From contig CAZSCC010000002.1 in the NCBI GenBank assembly GCA_964604905.1, forward strand, positions 1 through 8,871: DNA of 8,871 bases. Direction: 5' to 3'. This DNA comes from JACQFK01 sp964604905 (GTDB lineage: Bacteria; Planctomycetota; MHYJ01; JACPRB01). This document shows positions 1 through 5,846 of the stretch, piece after piece (position 1 is the first letter of the stretch; each line of letters starts with the position of its first letter). The notes beneath the pieces were generated by a model that did no database searches, was not told the origin of the DNA, and was given only the letters and a program-made list of their open reading frames with translations. Both the position numbers and the translations under genes were made by a program.

Positions 1-1
1 C

Positions 2-316
2 ACCCTCGTCCTCTGGGGCGGCGAGTTCGGCCGCACCCCGGTCGCCGAACTGCCCGCCGCGACGGGCCGCGACCACAACCAGTGGGGCTTCTCGGTCTGG
101 CTGGCCGGCGGCGGCTTCAAGGGCGGCACCGCATACGGCGCGACCGACGAGTTCGGCTTCAAGGCGCAGGACAACCCCGTCCACGTCCACGACCTGCATG
201 CGACGATCCTCCACGCGCTCGGCTTCGACCACGAGAAGTTCACCCACCGCTACGCGGGCCGCGACTTCCGCCTCACCGACGTCCACGGGAAGGTCGTGAA
301 GGAACTCCTCGCCTGA
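2..316 (+). CDS. DUF1501 family protein, C-terminal fragment (5' end outside window)
   Basis: This is the last 104 residues of a DUF1501 protein; the start lies upstream of the window. The reading frame from base 2 to the TGA at 314-316 shows the family's C-terminal signatures: LWGGEFGRTP, then GRDHNQWGFS, WLAGGGFKGG, YGATDEFGF, a VHVHDLHATILHALG stretch and GRDFRLTDVHGKVVKELL. The fold is related to the alkaline-phosphatase/sulfatase group, but the biochemical role of DUF1501 is not established. Members are usually Tat-exported and, in Planctomycetota and related phyla, lie beside DUF1549/DUF1553 proteins; that partner would be upstream and cannot be seen here. The next gene begins 38 bp downstream with its own ribosome binding site and no terminator between, so co-transcription is plausible. 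Family assignment is secure; function is not. Confidence 0.93.
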   Translation, partial: TLVLWGGEFGRTPVAELPAATGRDHNQWGFSVWLAGGGFKGGTAYGATDEFGFKAQDNPVHVHDLHATILHALGFDHEKFTHRYAGRDFRLTDVHGKVVKELLA

Positions 317-342
317 GCGTGCGGGCCGGGCGTAGTGGAAGA

Positions 343-350
343 GGAGGTGA
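343..350 (+). promoter_or_regulatory. Shine-Dalgarno site that fixes the C45 hydrolase start
   Basis: GGAGGTGA lies 4 bases before the ATG at 355. It is nearly full complementarity to the 16S rRNA tail and selects this ATG over upstream in-frame codons, which would read through the DUF1501 stop region in another frame. Confidence 0.8.
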
Positions 351-354
351 CGCC

Positions 355-1389
355 ATGACCCCATCCTCGACGCGACGCGACTTCCTTCGCCGCACGTCCG
401 CGGGTGCCGCTGCGCTGGCGCTCGGTCGGAATCTCGCCGCCCAGGAACCCGCCCGGAACCTGGAGCACACGCTCAGCGTCTTCTCGGGAAAGCCGCGCGA
501 GCGGGGCCGGGCCTACGGGGCCAAGTTCAAGGACGCCATCCGCGCCTTCCTCGACCGGGAGATCTTCCTCTCGTTCACGGGGAAGCCCAACGCGAAGGAG
601 CCGCTCGTCCGCTACGCCGCCGCGTGCGGGAAGGAGATCAAGGCCTACGCGCCGCTCATCCACGACGAGATGGAAGGGATGGCCGAGGGGAGCGGCCTCA
701 CGTTCGAGGAGACCGTTCTCATCACGAACCACGAGGAACTCTGGCACCGCGGCCTCGTGCCCGCCGTCGACCACTGCACCGTCTTCGGATCGTCGCCCCC
801 GGACACCCGCGACGGCGACACGTTCGTCTGCCAGACCTGGGACTGGATGGAGAGCGTCTACGGCCTCTCGTCGATGCTGCTCTGGAAGCGGCCGGAAGGA
901 CCGAGCCTGCTCGGCTACGCCTACCCGGGCCTCTGGGCCGGGGCGGGCCTCAACTCCGCGGGCCTCGCCCTCTGCTGGCACACGGGGGGCGGCGACGGGA
1001 AGGAGCCGCGGGTGGGGATCCCCGCCTACGTGCTCATCGCCCAGATCCTGTATCAGGACACGCTCAAGGGCGCCCTCGAGGAGGCGCGCCGCGCGAAAAA
1101 CGCGGGCTGGTTCGTCTACCTGGTCGGGGACGGCAAGGGCGGCCTGGCCACGATCCGCGGGACGCCGAAGAAGATCGAGATCCAGGAGGACGCGAAGGCC
1201 AACGGCGGCCGGATCCGAGCGGAGGGGGATGCCAAGGTCGACCTCGCCCGCCTGCAGGCCCAGTGCGGCAAGGTGAAGGTCGGCTCCACCATCGACGCGA
1301 TGGTCTTCAACTGCGCGAAGAAGGAGGCGTACGTCACCCGCCGGGCCGGGGGCGTCACTCCCTGGAAGAAGTTCTCGTTCGAGGGATGA
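355..1389 (+). CDS. Tat-exported C45-family autoproteolytic acyltransferase/hydrolase
   Basis: A 344-residue protein of the C45 (isopenicillin N acyltransferase/acid ceramidase-like) N-terminal-nucleophile family. These enzymes cut themselves before a cysteine and then cleave or transfer amide-linked acyl groups. Residues 5-13 read STRRDFLRR, a twin-arginine motif (Arg7-Arg8), followed by an Ala/Leu-rich stretch to about Ala29, so export of the folded enzyme is likely. The predicted nucleophile is Cys141 in DHCTVFGSS. It aligns with the family's GCT motif and is followed by QTWDW, matching the conserved QNWDW. AGAGLNSAGLAL near residues 195-206 matches the family's IGLNSAGL element. Cleavage before Cys141 would give an alpha chain of about 110 mature residues and a beta chain of 204. 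The start is set by GGAGGTGA. Substrate cannot be read from sequence; candidates include N-acyl amino acids, beta-lactams and peptides. His rather than Gly precedes the nucleophile. The nitrilase-family gene downstream is on the same strand. Confidence 0.85.
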   Translation: MTPSSTRRDFLRRTSAGAAALALGRNLAAQEPARNLEHTLSVFSGKPRERGRAYGAKFKDAIRAFLDREIFLSFTGKPNAKEPLVRYAAACGKEIKAYAPLIHDEMEGMAEGSGLTFEETVLITNHEELWHRGLVPAVDHCTVFGSSPPDTRDGDTFVCQTWDWMESVYGLSSMLLWKRPEGPSLLGYAYPGLWAGAGLNSAGLALCWHTGGGDGKEPRVGIPAYVLIAQILYQDTLKGALEEARRAKNAGWFVYLVGDGKGGLATIRGTPKKIEIQEDAKANGGRIRAEGDAKVDLARLQAQCGKVKVGSTIDAMVFNCAKKEAYVTRRAGGVTPWKKFSFEG

Positions 1390-1410
1390 TTTTCATTCGG
1401 AAGCCGATTC

Positions 1411-1446
1411 TCCTCGCTTCGTGTCCTTTGTGGCTTTGTGGTGAAA
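1411..1446. repeat. Short CTTTGTGG tandem repeat (CCACAAAG on the - strand)
   Basis: Two exact adjacent copies of CTTTGTGG (1426-1433 and 1434-1441) follow a degenerate copy, CTTCGTGTC (1417-1425). The AT content and base use differ clearly from the surrounding DNA. The element lies between two genes and contains the GTG at 1438 that would otherwise extend the next gene's frame. It resembles the CACAAAG-type intergenic repeats I recall from several phyla, whose chance translations read like TTKDTK; this recollection needs a search. Function unknown. Confidence 0.55.
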
Positions 1447-1471
1447 GGGTCCTTCCCGATTCCCGTAAACC

Positions 1472-1509
1472 GGGGAGCCCTCCCCCGGGTTGAACCTCCA
1501 TTGGGAGGG
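1472..1509 (+). promoter_or_regulatory. Possible leader structure masking the nitrilase ribosome binding site
   Basis: GGGGA (1472-1476) can pair with TCCCC (1481-1485) across a 4-base loop. Alternatively CCCTCCC (1478-1484) is an exact 7-base complement of the ribosome binding site GGGAGGG (1503-1509). The same C-rich segment could thus choose between the upstream G-run and the ribosome binding site. The base pairing is visible; regulation is inference, and such complementarity arises easily in GC-rich DNA. Confidence 0.3.
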
Positions 1510-1515
1510 TCCCTC

Positions 1516-2436
1516 ATGAAGCCGTCCGCCCTTTGGGCCGCGTGCCTCTTCTCCCTCGCTCTGGCCGGCCACGCCGCGCCGCAGGCCAAGAAGGAGACCG
1601 ACAAGAACCCCGGCCACCTCAAGATGGCCCTCGTCAACATGAAAAGCCTCTTCACCGACGGCGCCGACACGGCCGCGAACCGGAAGAACCTGCAGACCAA
1701 CCTCGACCGCCACCTCTACTTCATCGACAAGGCCGCCGCCGAGGGGGCCGAGTTCGTGGGCTTCCCCGAACTCTCCCTCAACGGCTATCACTTCAGCAAG
1801 GACATGACGTGGCTCAGCCTCTCCGGCCCGGAGGTCCAGGCGCTCGCGAAGAAGGCGGTCGAGAAGAAGCTCACCCTGAGCGCCGGGATGGCCGAGCAGG
1901 ACGCCGCGGGCAAGCGGTGGAACACCCAGTTCGTCCTCGGGCCCGACGGGAAGGTCGTCGGCTGGCACCACAAGATCTGGCTCACCGCCGAGAAGGGATT
2001 CACCGAGACCGGCACCGATCACAACGTCTTCGAGGTCAAGGGGACGAAGATGGGGATCTCGACCTGCGCCGACGGCACCAACCGCGACAACCTGAAGGCC
2101 CTGGCGGAGAACGGGGCGCGCATCATCTACGGGCCGCACGCGAACACCACCGGCTCGACGATCGCCGGCTGGTACAACTTCCGGAAAAGCTGGGGCGGCC
2201 CCGAGGGGTGGATCTCCGAGTTCAAGGTCCACGCCGCGCTGCACAACCACGCCGCGCTCTACAATCCCGAGTTCAACCCGCCGGTGACCGGCGATTCGAA
2301 CACCCGTTGGGCCAGCGGCGCCTGGTTCATCGGCCCCGACGGCGCGACCCTCGCCCAGATGCCCACCTCGACGAACAAGGGCGACTGCAAGGAGTTCCTC
2401 CTCCTCCACAACGTCCCCATCGCCGCCCGGAAGTGA
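1516..2436 (+). CDS. Exported carbon-nitrogen hydrolase (nitrilase superfamily)
   Basis: A 306-residue carbon-nitrogen hydrolase, a family that hydrolyses or forms amides (and occasionally nitriles) through a cysteine thioester intermediate. The catalytic triad is complete: Glu85 in GFPELSLNGY, Lys153 in WHHKIWLT and Cys184 in GISTCADGTNRD. Length is normal for a single-domain member. The first 21 residues (Lys2, a hydrophobic core LWAACLFSLALAG, then HAAP) look like a Sec signal peptide cleaved near Ala20 or Ala21, which is uncommon because most relatives are cytoplasmic. Cys10 is too early and in the wrong context to be a lipobox. I chose ATG 1516 because GGGAGGG lies 6 bases upstream and the signal peptide starts there; an upstream GTG at 1438 falls in the repeat element and would add 26 implausible residues. 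The substrate is not predictable. Its neighbour upstream is another exported amide-bond enzyme, so a shared extracytoplasmic amide-degrading role is possible. Confidence 0.9.
   Translation: MKPSALWAACLFSLALAGHAAPQAKKETDKNPGHLKMALVNMKSLFTDGADTAANRKNLQTNLDRHLYFIDKAAAEGAEFVGFPELSLNGYHFSKDMTWLSLSGPEVQALAKKAVEKKLTLSAGMAEQDAAGKRWNTQFVLGPDGKVVGWHHKIWLTAEKGFTETGTDHNVFEVKGTKMGISTCADGTNRDNLKALAENGARIIYGPHANTTGSTIAGWYNFRKSWGGPEGWISEFKVHAALHNHAALYNPEFNPPVTGDSNTRWASGAWFIGPDGATLAQMPTSTNKGDCKEFLLLHNVPIAARK
2279..2293. promoter_or_regulatory. Perfect 7-1-7 dyad, candidate enhancer site for the sigma-54 promoter
   Basis: CGCCGGT-G-ACCGGCG is a perfect inverted repeat inside the nitrilase coding sequence (Pro-Pro-Val-Thr-Gly). 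Its centre lies about 180 bp before the predicted sigma-54 transcription start, within the usual 100-200 bp range for bacterial enhancer-binding proteins. It could equally be a chance product of GC-rich codons. Confidence 0.25.
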
Positions 2437-2437
2437 C

Positions 2438-2458
2438 CGGGCTGGCACGCGGCTTGCT
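2438..2458 (+). promoter_or_regulatory. Sigma-54 (RpoN) -24/-12 promoter
   Basis: CGGGC-TGGCACG-CGGC-TTGCT begins two bases after the nitrilase stop. It matches the consensus mrNrYTGGCACG-N4-TTGCW at every specified position, with GG (2444-2445) and GC (2456-2457) separated by exactly 10 bases. Only the outlying W after TTGCW (C at 2461) differs. The expected transcription start is near 2468, giving a leader of about 85 bases before the sulfatase-fold gene at 2553. Transcription from such a promoter requires an ATP-dependent enhancer-binding activator; none is encoded in this window. Confidence 0.75.
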
Positions 2459-2461
2459 CCC

Positions 2462-2477
2462 TCACACCGCGGCGTGA
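2462..2477. promoter_or_regulatory. Near-perfect 16-bp palindrome at the predicted transcription start
   Basis: TCACACCG followed by CGGCGTGA is an inverted repeat with 7 of 8 pairs complementary. It is centred at 2469-2470, directly on the expected +1 of the sigma-54 promoter. The position suits an operator for a dimeric repressor, but no regulator is visible nearby and the assignment is inference. Confidence 0.35.
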
Positions 2478-2501
2478 CGCGGGCGCCGGAGCCGGTACCC
2501 A

Positions 2502-2521
2502 GTGTGCATCCGGCTGCGCAC
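2502..2521 (+). other. Leader hairpin upstream of the sulfatase-fold gene
   Basis: GTGTGCA (2502-2508) pairs with TGCGCAC (2515-2521), with one G-U pair, across the loop TCCGGC. It lies in the predicted leader, 21 bases before the ribosome binding site AGGGG (2543-2547). It also contains the GTG that could formally extend the gene. It may stabilise the messenger; no function is shown. Confidence 0.3.
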
Positions 2522-2552
2522 CGCGCACCGCCTTTCCTTTCAAGGGGTCACG

Positions 2553-4529
2553 ATGCGCCCGCAGACCGTCGCGACCGCGGTGGCGTGCGCGTGGTGGTGC
2601 GCCCTCGCGGCCGCGAGCCTGGCCCTGGCGTCGCTCGCGCCGGCGGGGTTCCTAAGCGCCGCTCCCCTGCCCTTCTGGGCCCGGCTGACCCTCCTCTGCA
2701 CCGAACTCGCCTCCCTCGCGGCCGGGATCCTCCTGGTGGCCTGCCTCTCCGGAGTGCTCTCTCGATTCCGCCGTCCGGTGCCGCCGGCCGTGGGCTGGAC
2801 GGGGCGCGCCCTCCGGGTCGCGCTGGCGGCCACCGCGATCCTCGCATTCTCGGCCAGTTGGGGCTCGTTCTGGTACACCGGCCACTTCCTCGACCGCGAA
2901 GCCGTCGGATTCGTGCTGGGCGACTTCCGCACCGTGCTCGGCTACGCGGCCGAGATCAACGGCGCTCTCTTGCTGGCCGTCTCGGCCCTCGCGCTGGCCG
3001 CCGGAGCCGCCGGGAGCGAAGCCCTCCCCCGCTGGATCGCCCGCTGCCGCCCGATCCTCCTCCACCGTTTCACCCGCTTCACGACCGCCTCCGCCGCCGC
3101 CTGCGCGCTCGTCGCCCTCGGAGGCAACGCCCTGCGCGGCCACGATCTCGCCGAACGGCGCGACTTCGCGTCGGGGCCGTCGGCCCGGATCCTGGCCGAC
3201 CTTCGCGAGCGCCCCGTCGATCCTCCCGGCACGGCCGCGCGCGTCCCCAGGCGGCCGATGACCCCGTATGCACCGGACCTGGAAGCGATGGACCGCCTGA
3301 ACGTCGTCGTGATCCTCGTCGACTCCCTCCGCCCCGACCCGCTCCGCGCGTTCGGCGGCGATCGCGAGGTGATGCCGGCGCTCGACGCCCTCGCCCGGGA
3401 AGCCCGCCTCTTCACCGACTGCATCACGACCGCCACGCACACCGACTACGCAGCGCCGTCGACCCTCTCGTCCCACTATCCGCTCCGGTCGCGGACGTCC
3501 CACCTCACCCCCGAGCATCCGACCTACCCGAGGGTCCTCCTCCACGATATCCTCAAACACGCCGGATACCGGACCGGGGTCTTCTGCTCGCAGGATGAGG
3601 GATGGCGCCGAATGAACCGGTACGTGGACACGGGTTCGATCGATCGGTACGTCCACGCGGCCTCCGACCCCGCCTTCCGCACAGGCCGCTCCCGCCTCGT
3701 GCACCCGGAAGGCACGATCGACGACGGCGTCACCGTCGGCGAGGCGCTGCGGTGGATCGGGGACGCCGAGGGCGGCCCGTTCTTCGCCTTCCTCAACCTG
3801 CAGAACGCCCACGCCCCGTACCCCGTGCCGGCCGACTTCGCGCGGCCGTTCGGGCCCGCGCGCCGCGACTTCCCGATCTCGTTCGGCTGGTATCCTCCCG
3901 AGAAAACCGGCATTGTCCGCGATCTCTATGCCGACAGCCTCGCCTACGTCGATACCCAGCTCGCCCGGCTGTTCGGCCACCTGAAGGATCGCGGCCTGTG
4001 GGAGCGGACGATCGTCGTCGTCACCGCCGACCACGGCGAGGCGTTCTACGAGCACGGGACCGTGGCCCACGGCGGGCCACTCTACGCGGAGCAGACGCGC
4101 GTGCCGTTGATCGTCCGTGTCCCAGGCCTCGCGCCGGGCCCGGACCCTCGCCCCGCGCAGATCCTCGACATCCCGCCCACGATCTGCCACGCGCTGGGCT
4201 TGCCCGGACACCCGTCCTTCCAAGGGGCGGATCTCCTGTCGAAGGAAGCCTCACCCGACCGCTCACGCTTCATGGTCGTCCAGACTCCCTTTGCGCGGCA
4301 GTATGCGATCGTCCGAGGCAGCCACAAGCTGATCTACGATTCGCATCGGAAGCGATCGCTGCTCTTCGATCTCACGAACGATCCGGAGGAACAGGCCGAT
4401 CTCGCCGCCCGGCAACCCACCCTCCGCGCCGATCTCGAGTCGCGGCTCGCTTCCTGGTACCGCGCGCAGGTGGAGTACTACGAGGACCGTTCGCGCCACG
4501 CGGCCGAGTACCCGCCCCTCCCGGAGTGA
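2553..4529 (+). CDS. Membrane-anchored sulfatase-fold hydrolase/transferase (LtaS/EptA-like architecture)
   Basis: A 658-residue inner-membrane protein of the alkaline-phosphatase/sulfatase superfamily. About five hydrophobic segments (roughly 5-33, 43-71, 88-108, 136-154, 177-191) precede an extracytoplasmic catalytic domain of about residues 250-620. Metal-site motifs are present: Asp257 in VILVDSLRPD, His420 in NAHAPYP, Asp493-His494 in TADHGE and His506 in AHGGPLYAEQTRVPLIV. The end has the usual SHKLIYD and LFDLTNDPEEQADL elements. There is no Cys/Ser-x-Pro-x-Arg motif, so it is not a formylglycine sulfatase. Thr297 in THTDYAAPS falls where Thr-type enzymes of the family carry the nucleophile, when aligned from the preceding FTD to the following HYP. 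The likely chemistry is phospho-group transfer or hydrolysis on lipids, glycans or polymers; the substrate is unknown. ATG 2553 is preferred because AGGGG lies 5 bases upstream and a membrane segment follows; GTG 2502 is an in-frame alternative. The sigma-54 promoter just upstream suggests activator-dependent expression. Confidence 0.85.
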   Translation: MRPQTVATAVACAWWCALAAASLALASLAPAGFLSAAPLPFWARLTLLCTELASLAAGILLVACLSGVLSRFRRPVPPAVGWTGRALRVALAATAILAFSASWGSFWYTGHFLDREAVGFVLGDFRTVLGYAAEINGALLLAVSALALAAGAAGSEALPRWIARCRPILLHRFTRFTTASAAACALVALGGNALRGHDLAERRDFASGPSARILADLRERPVDPPGTAARVPRRPMTPYAPDLEAMDRLNVVVILVDSLRPDPLRAFGGDREVMPALDALAREARLFTDCITTATHTDYAAPSTLSSHYPLRSRTSHLTPEHPTYPRVLLHDILKHAGYRTGVFCSQDEGWRRMNRYVDTGSIDRYVHAASDPAFRTGRSRLVHPEGTIDDGVTVGEALRWIGDAEGGPFFAFLNLQNAHAPYPVPADFARPFGPARRDFPISFGWYPPEKTGIVRDLYADSLAYVDTQLARLFGHLKDRGLWERTIVVVTADHGEAFYEHGTVAHGGPLYAEQTRVPLIVRVPGLAPGPDPRPAQILDIPPTICHALGLPGHPSFQGADLLSKEASPDRSRFMVVQTPFARQYAIVRGSHKLIYDSHRKRSLLFDLTNDPEEQADLAARQPTLRADLESRLASWYRAQVEYYEDRSRHAAEYPPLPE

Positions 4530-4603
4530 CCCCTTCCATTCCGGCTGAAAGGAATCGCGCCCTTCCGCAATGTTCCCTGTGAAAGCTTCGACGCCTCAGG
4601 AAT

Positions 4604-4619
4604 CCTGTCCCGCGGCAGG
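4604..4619 (+). terminator. Weak stem-loop after the sulfatase-fold gene
   Basis: CCTGTC (4604-4609) pairs with GGCAGG (4614-4619), with one G-U pair, across the loop CCGC, followed by CGTTTAAAG. The T-run is only three bases, so it is at best a poor intrinsic terminator. A second small hairpin, ATTCC/GGAAT (4538-4555), lies closer to the stop codon and also lacks a T-run. Confidence 0.25.
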
Positions 4620-4634
4620 CGTTTAAAGCTATGG

Positions 4635-4640
4635 TAGAAG
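4635..4640 (+). promoter_or_regulatory. Possible -10 element for the diguanylate cyclase gene
   Basis: TAGAAG, preceded by ATGG, lies about 60 bases before the chosen start. The 7-mer GGTAGAA recurs before the alpha-2-macroglobulin gene (5817-5823). No convincing -35 box is visible. If real, it argues against translation starting at the ATG at 4631, which would lie within the promoter. Confidence 0.25.
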
Positions 4641-4696
4641 GACGCCGACCGGGGCCTGGGGAGAGGGAACGGACCCCTCCCGCAGCCCGACGACCC

Positions 4697-5779
4697 ATGG
4701 AAGAACTCGCAAAGCCCGTCTCGCGCAAGTCCGCTCCGGCGGACCGCCAGCCGGCCGTCAACCTCCGGCCGATCCTGGACGTCGTCAAGCGGATCAATAC
4801 CGAGCGCAATCTCCGGCGCCTCATCACCATGATCCTCGACACGACGATCCGCTTCTCGAACGCGACGCGGGGGACCGTGGCGATCTTCAAGGGGAAGCAG
4901 TTCAACGCCGAACTCTCCCGCCACCGCACCCTGGGCGAGATCAAGCACGCGGAGATCCCCTCGCTCGCCGCCGTCATCGGGCGGGTCAGCTCCGGCGGCA
5001 AGAGCGTCCTCGTGGACGACCTCGGCCGCGAGCCGTCGCTCTGCCCCCCGGCGATCGTGCCGGGCCGCCACGGGCTCTCGATCCTCTGCCTCCCCCTGCG
5101 CGTCAAGTCGCGCCTCATCGGCGCGGTCTACCTGGACAACACCGAGGAGACCGCCGCGTTCGGCCCGCGCCACCGCGAGTTCGCCGAGATCCTCACCGAC
5201 CACGCGGCGATCGCCATCGAGAACGCACTCCTCTACCGGAAGTCCACCCAGGACCGCGTCACCGACATCTACAACCACTCCGCGTTCGAGCAGTTCCTCG
5301 ACGAGGAGATCGATCTCGCGCGGCGGCAGGGCTACTCCTGCGGACTCCTCATGATCGACGTCGACAACTTCAAGCAGATCAACGACTCCTACGGCCACGC
5401 GGTAGGCAACGACGTGCTCCGCAACGTGGCCTACACGCTCTCGGCCACCGTCCGCGGCGCCGACATCGTGGGGCGCGTCGAAGGACGCCCGCAGACCCCC
5501 GTGGTCGGCCGCTACGGCGGCGACGAGTTCGAGGTGATCCTCCCCGGCGCCACCAAGGAGGGCGCCCTCGCCACCGCGAAGCGCCTGGCCACGCTCTTCA
5601 AGGGCCAGCGCTTCACCTGCGCCGGGAAACGCATGAAGATTTCGATCTCGCTCGGCGTCTCCGTCTTCCCCTTCGACGCCAGCGAGACCCACGAACTCCT
5701 CCTCCTCGCCGACGAGGCGCTCTACCAGGCCAAGCGCAGCGGGAAGGGCCGCGCCCTCCCCTGCAAGCCGAAAGAGTAG
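4697..5779 (+). CDS. GAF-GGDEF diguanylate cyclase with an insert beside the active site
   Basis: A 360-residue cytoplasmic protein predicted to make cyclic di-GMP from two GTP. A GAF sensor domain covers about residues 24-178 (LITMILDTTIRFSNATRGTV at the front, LPLRVKSRLIGAVYLDN towards the end) and a GGDEF domain about 183-350. Catalytic features are intact: DVDNFKQIND (metal and guanine contacts), YGHAVGNDVLR, RYGGDEF (274-278) and DEALYQAKRSGKGR. The RxxD of the product-inhibition site appears as RGAD (253-256), but 12 residues, Val261-Arg272 (VEGRPQTPVVGR), are inserted between it and YGGDEF. In typical cyclases the sequence VRxxDxVxR runs straight into YGGDEF. No membrane segment is present. 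The start is uncertain: neither ATG 4697 nor in-frame ATG 4631 has a good ribosome binding site. I prefer 4697 because the extra 22 residues are Pro/Arg-rich and overlap a possible promoter. The GAF ligand is unknown. Confidence 0.88.
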   Translation: MEELAKPVSRKSAPADRQPAVNLRPILDVVKRINTERNLRRLITMILDTTIRFSNATRGTVAIFKGKQFNAELSRHRTLGEIKHAEIPSLAAVIGRVSSGGKSVLVDDLGREPSLCPPAIVPGRHGLSILCLPLRVKSRLIGAVYLDNTEETAAFGPRHREFAEILTDHAAIAIENALLYRKSTQDRVTDIYNHSAFEQFLDEEIDLARRQGYSCGLLMIDVDNFKQINDSYGHAVGNDVLRNVAYTLSATVRGADIVGRVEGRPQTPVVGRYGGDEFEVILPGATKEGALATAKRLATLFKGQRFTCAGKRMKISISLGVSVFPFDASETHELLLLADEALYQAKRSGKGRALPCKPKE

Positions 5780-5818
5780 GTCCGGCTTTCCTTTCGCGCG
5801 CCGGCGGCATCCAAGGGG

Positions 5819-5824
5819 TAGAAT
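5819..5824 (+). promoter_or_regulatory. Possible -10 element for the alpha-2-macroglobulin gene
   Basis: TAGAAT matches TATAAT at 5 of 6 positions and sits 22 bases before the ATG at 5847, preceded by GGGG. The region upstream (5791-5805) is a GC run with no recognisable -35 box. The ribosome binding site GAAGGGAG (5835-5842) would fall just inside a very short leader. Confidence 0.3.
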
Positions 5825-5846
5825 CCATCGAACCGAAGGGAGCCCC

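Noticed and set aside
82..354. N-terminal extension of the C45 hydrolase into the DUF1501 coding region
   Set aside because: It would overlap a conserved protein in another frame and give an Arg-rich sequence; a strong ribosome binding site and the Tat signal place the start at 355.
1531..1545. Lipobox at Cys10 of the nitrilase-family protein
   Set aside because: Only nine residues precede it, the -3 residue is Trp, and a complete hydrophobic core with a type I cleavage site follows.
3441..3470. Catalytically dead sulfatase, reading YAAPST as a CxPSR motif with Ala in place of Cys
   Set aside because: A gap-free alignment from the preceding FTD to the following HYP puts Thr297 at the nucleophile position, so loss of activity need not be assumed; kept only as an alternative.
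2652..4223. A 523-codon open frame on the - strand opposite the sulfatase-fold gene
   Set aside because: Low-complexity Arg/Gly/Glu/Val translation with no domain; the + strand frame carries conserved catalytic motifs.
5782..5804. CCGGC/GCCGG inverted repeat after the cyclase as a terminator
   Set aside because: Five-base stem with a 13-base loop and no following T-run; expected by chance in this base composition.
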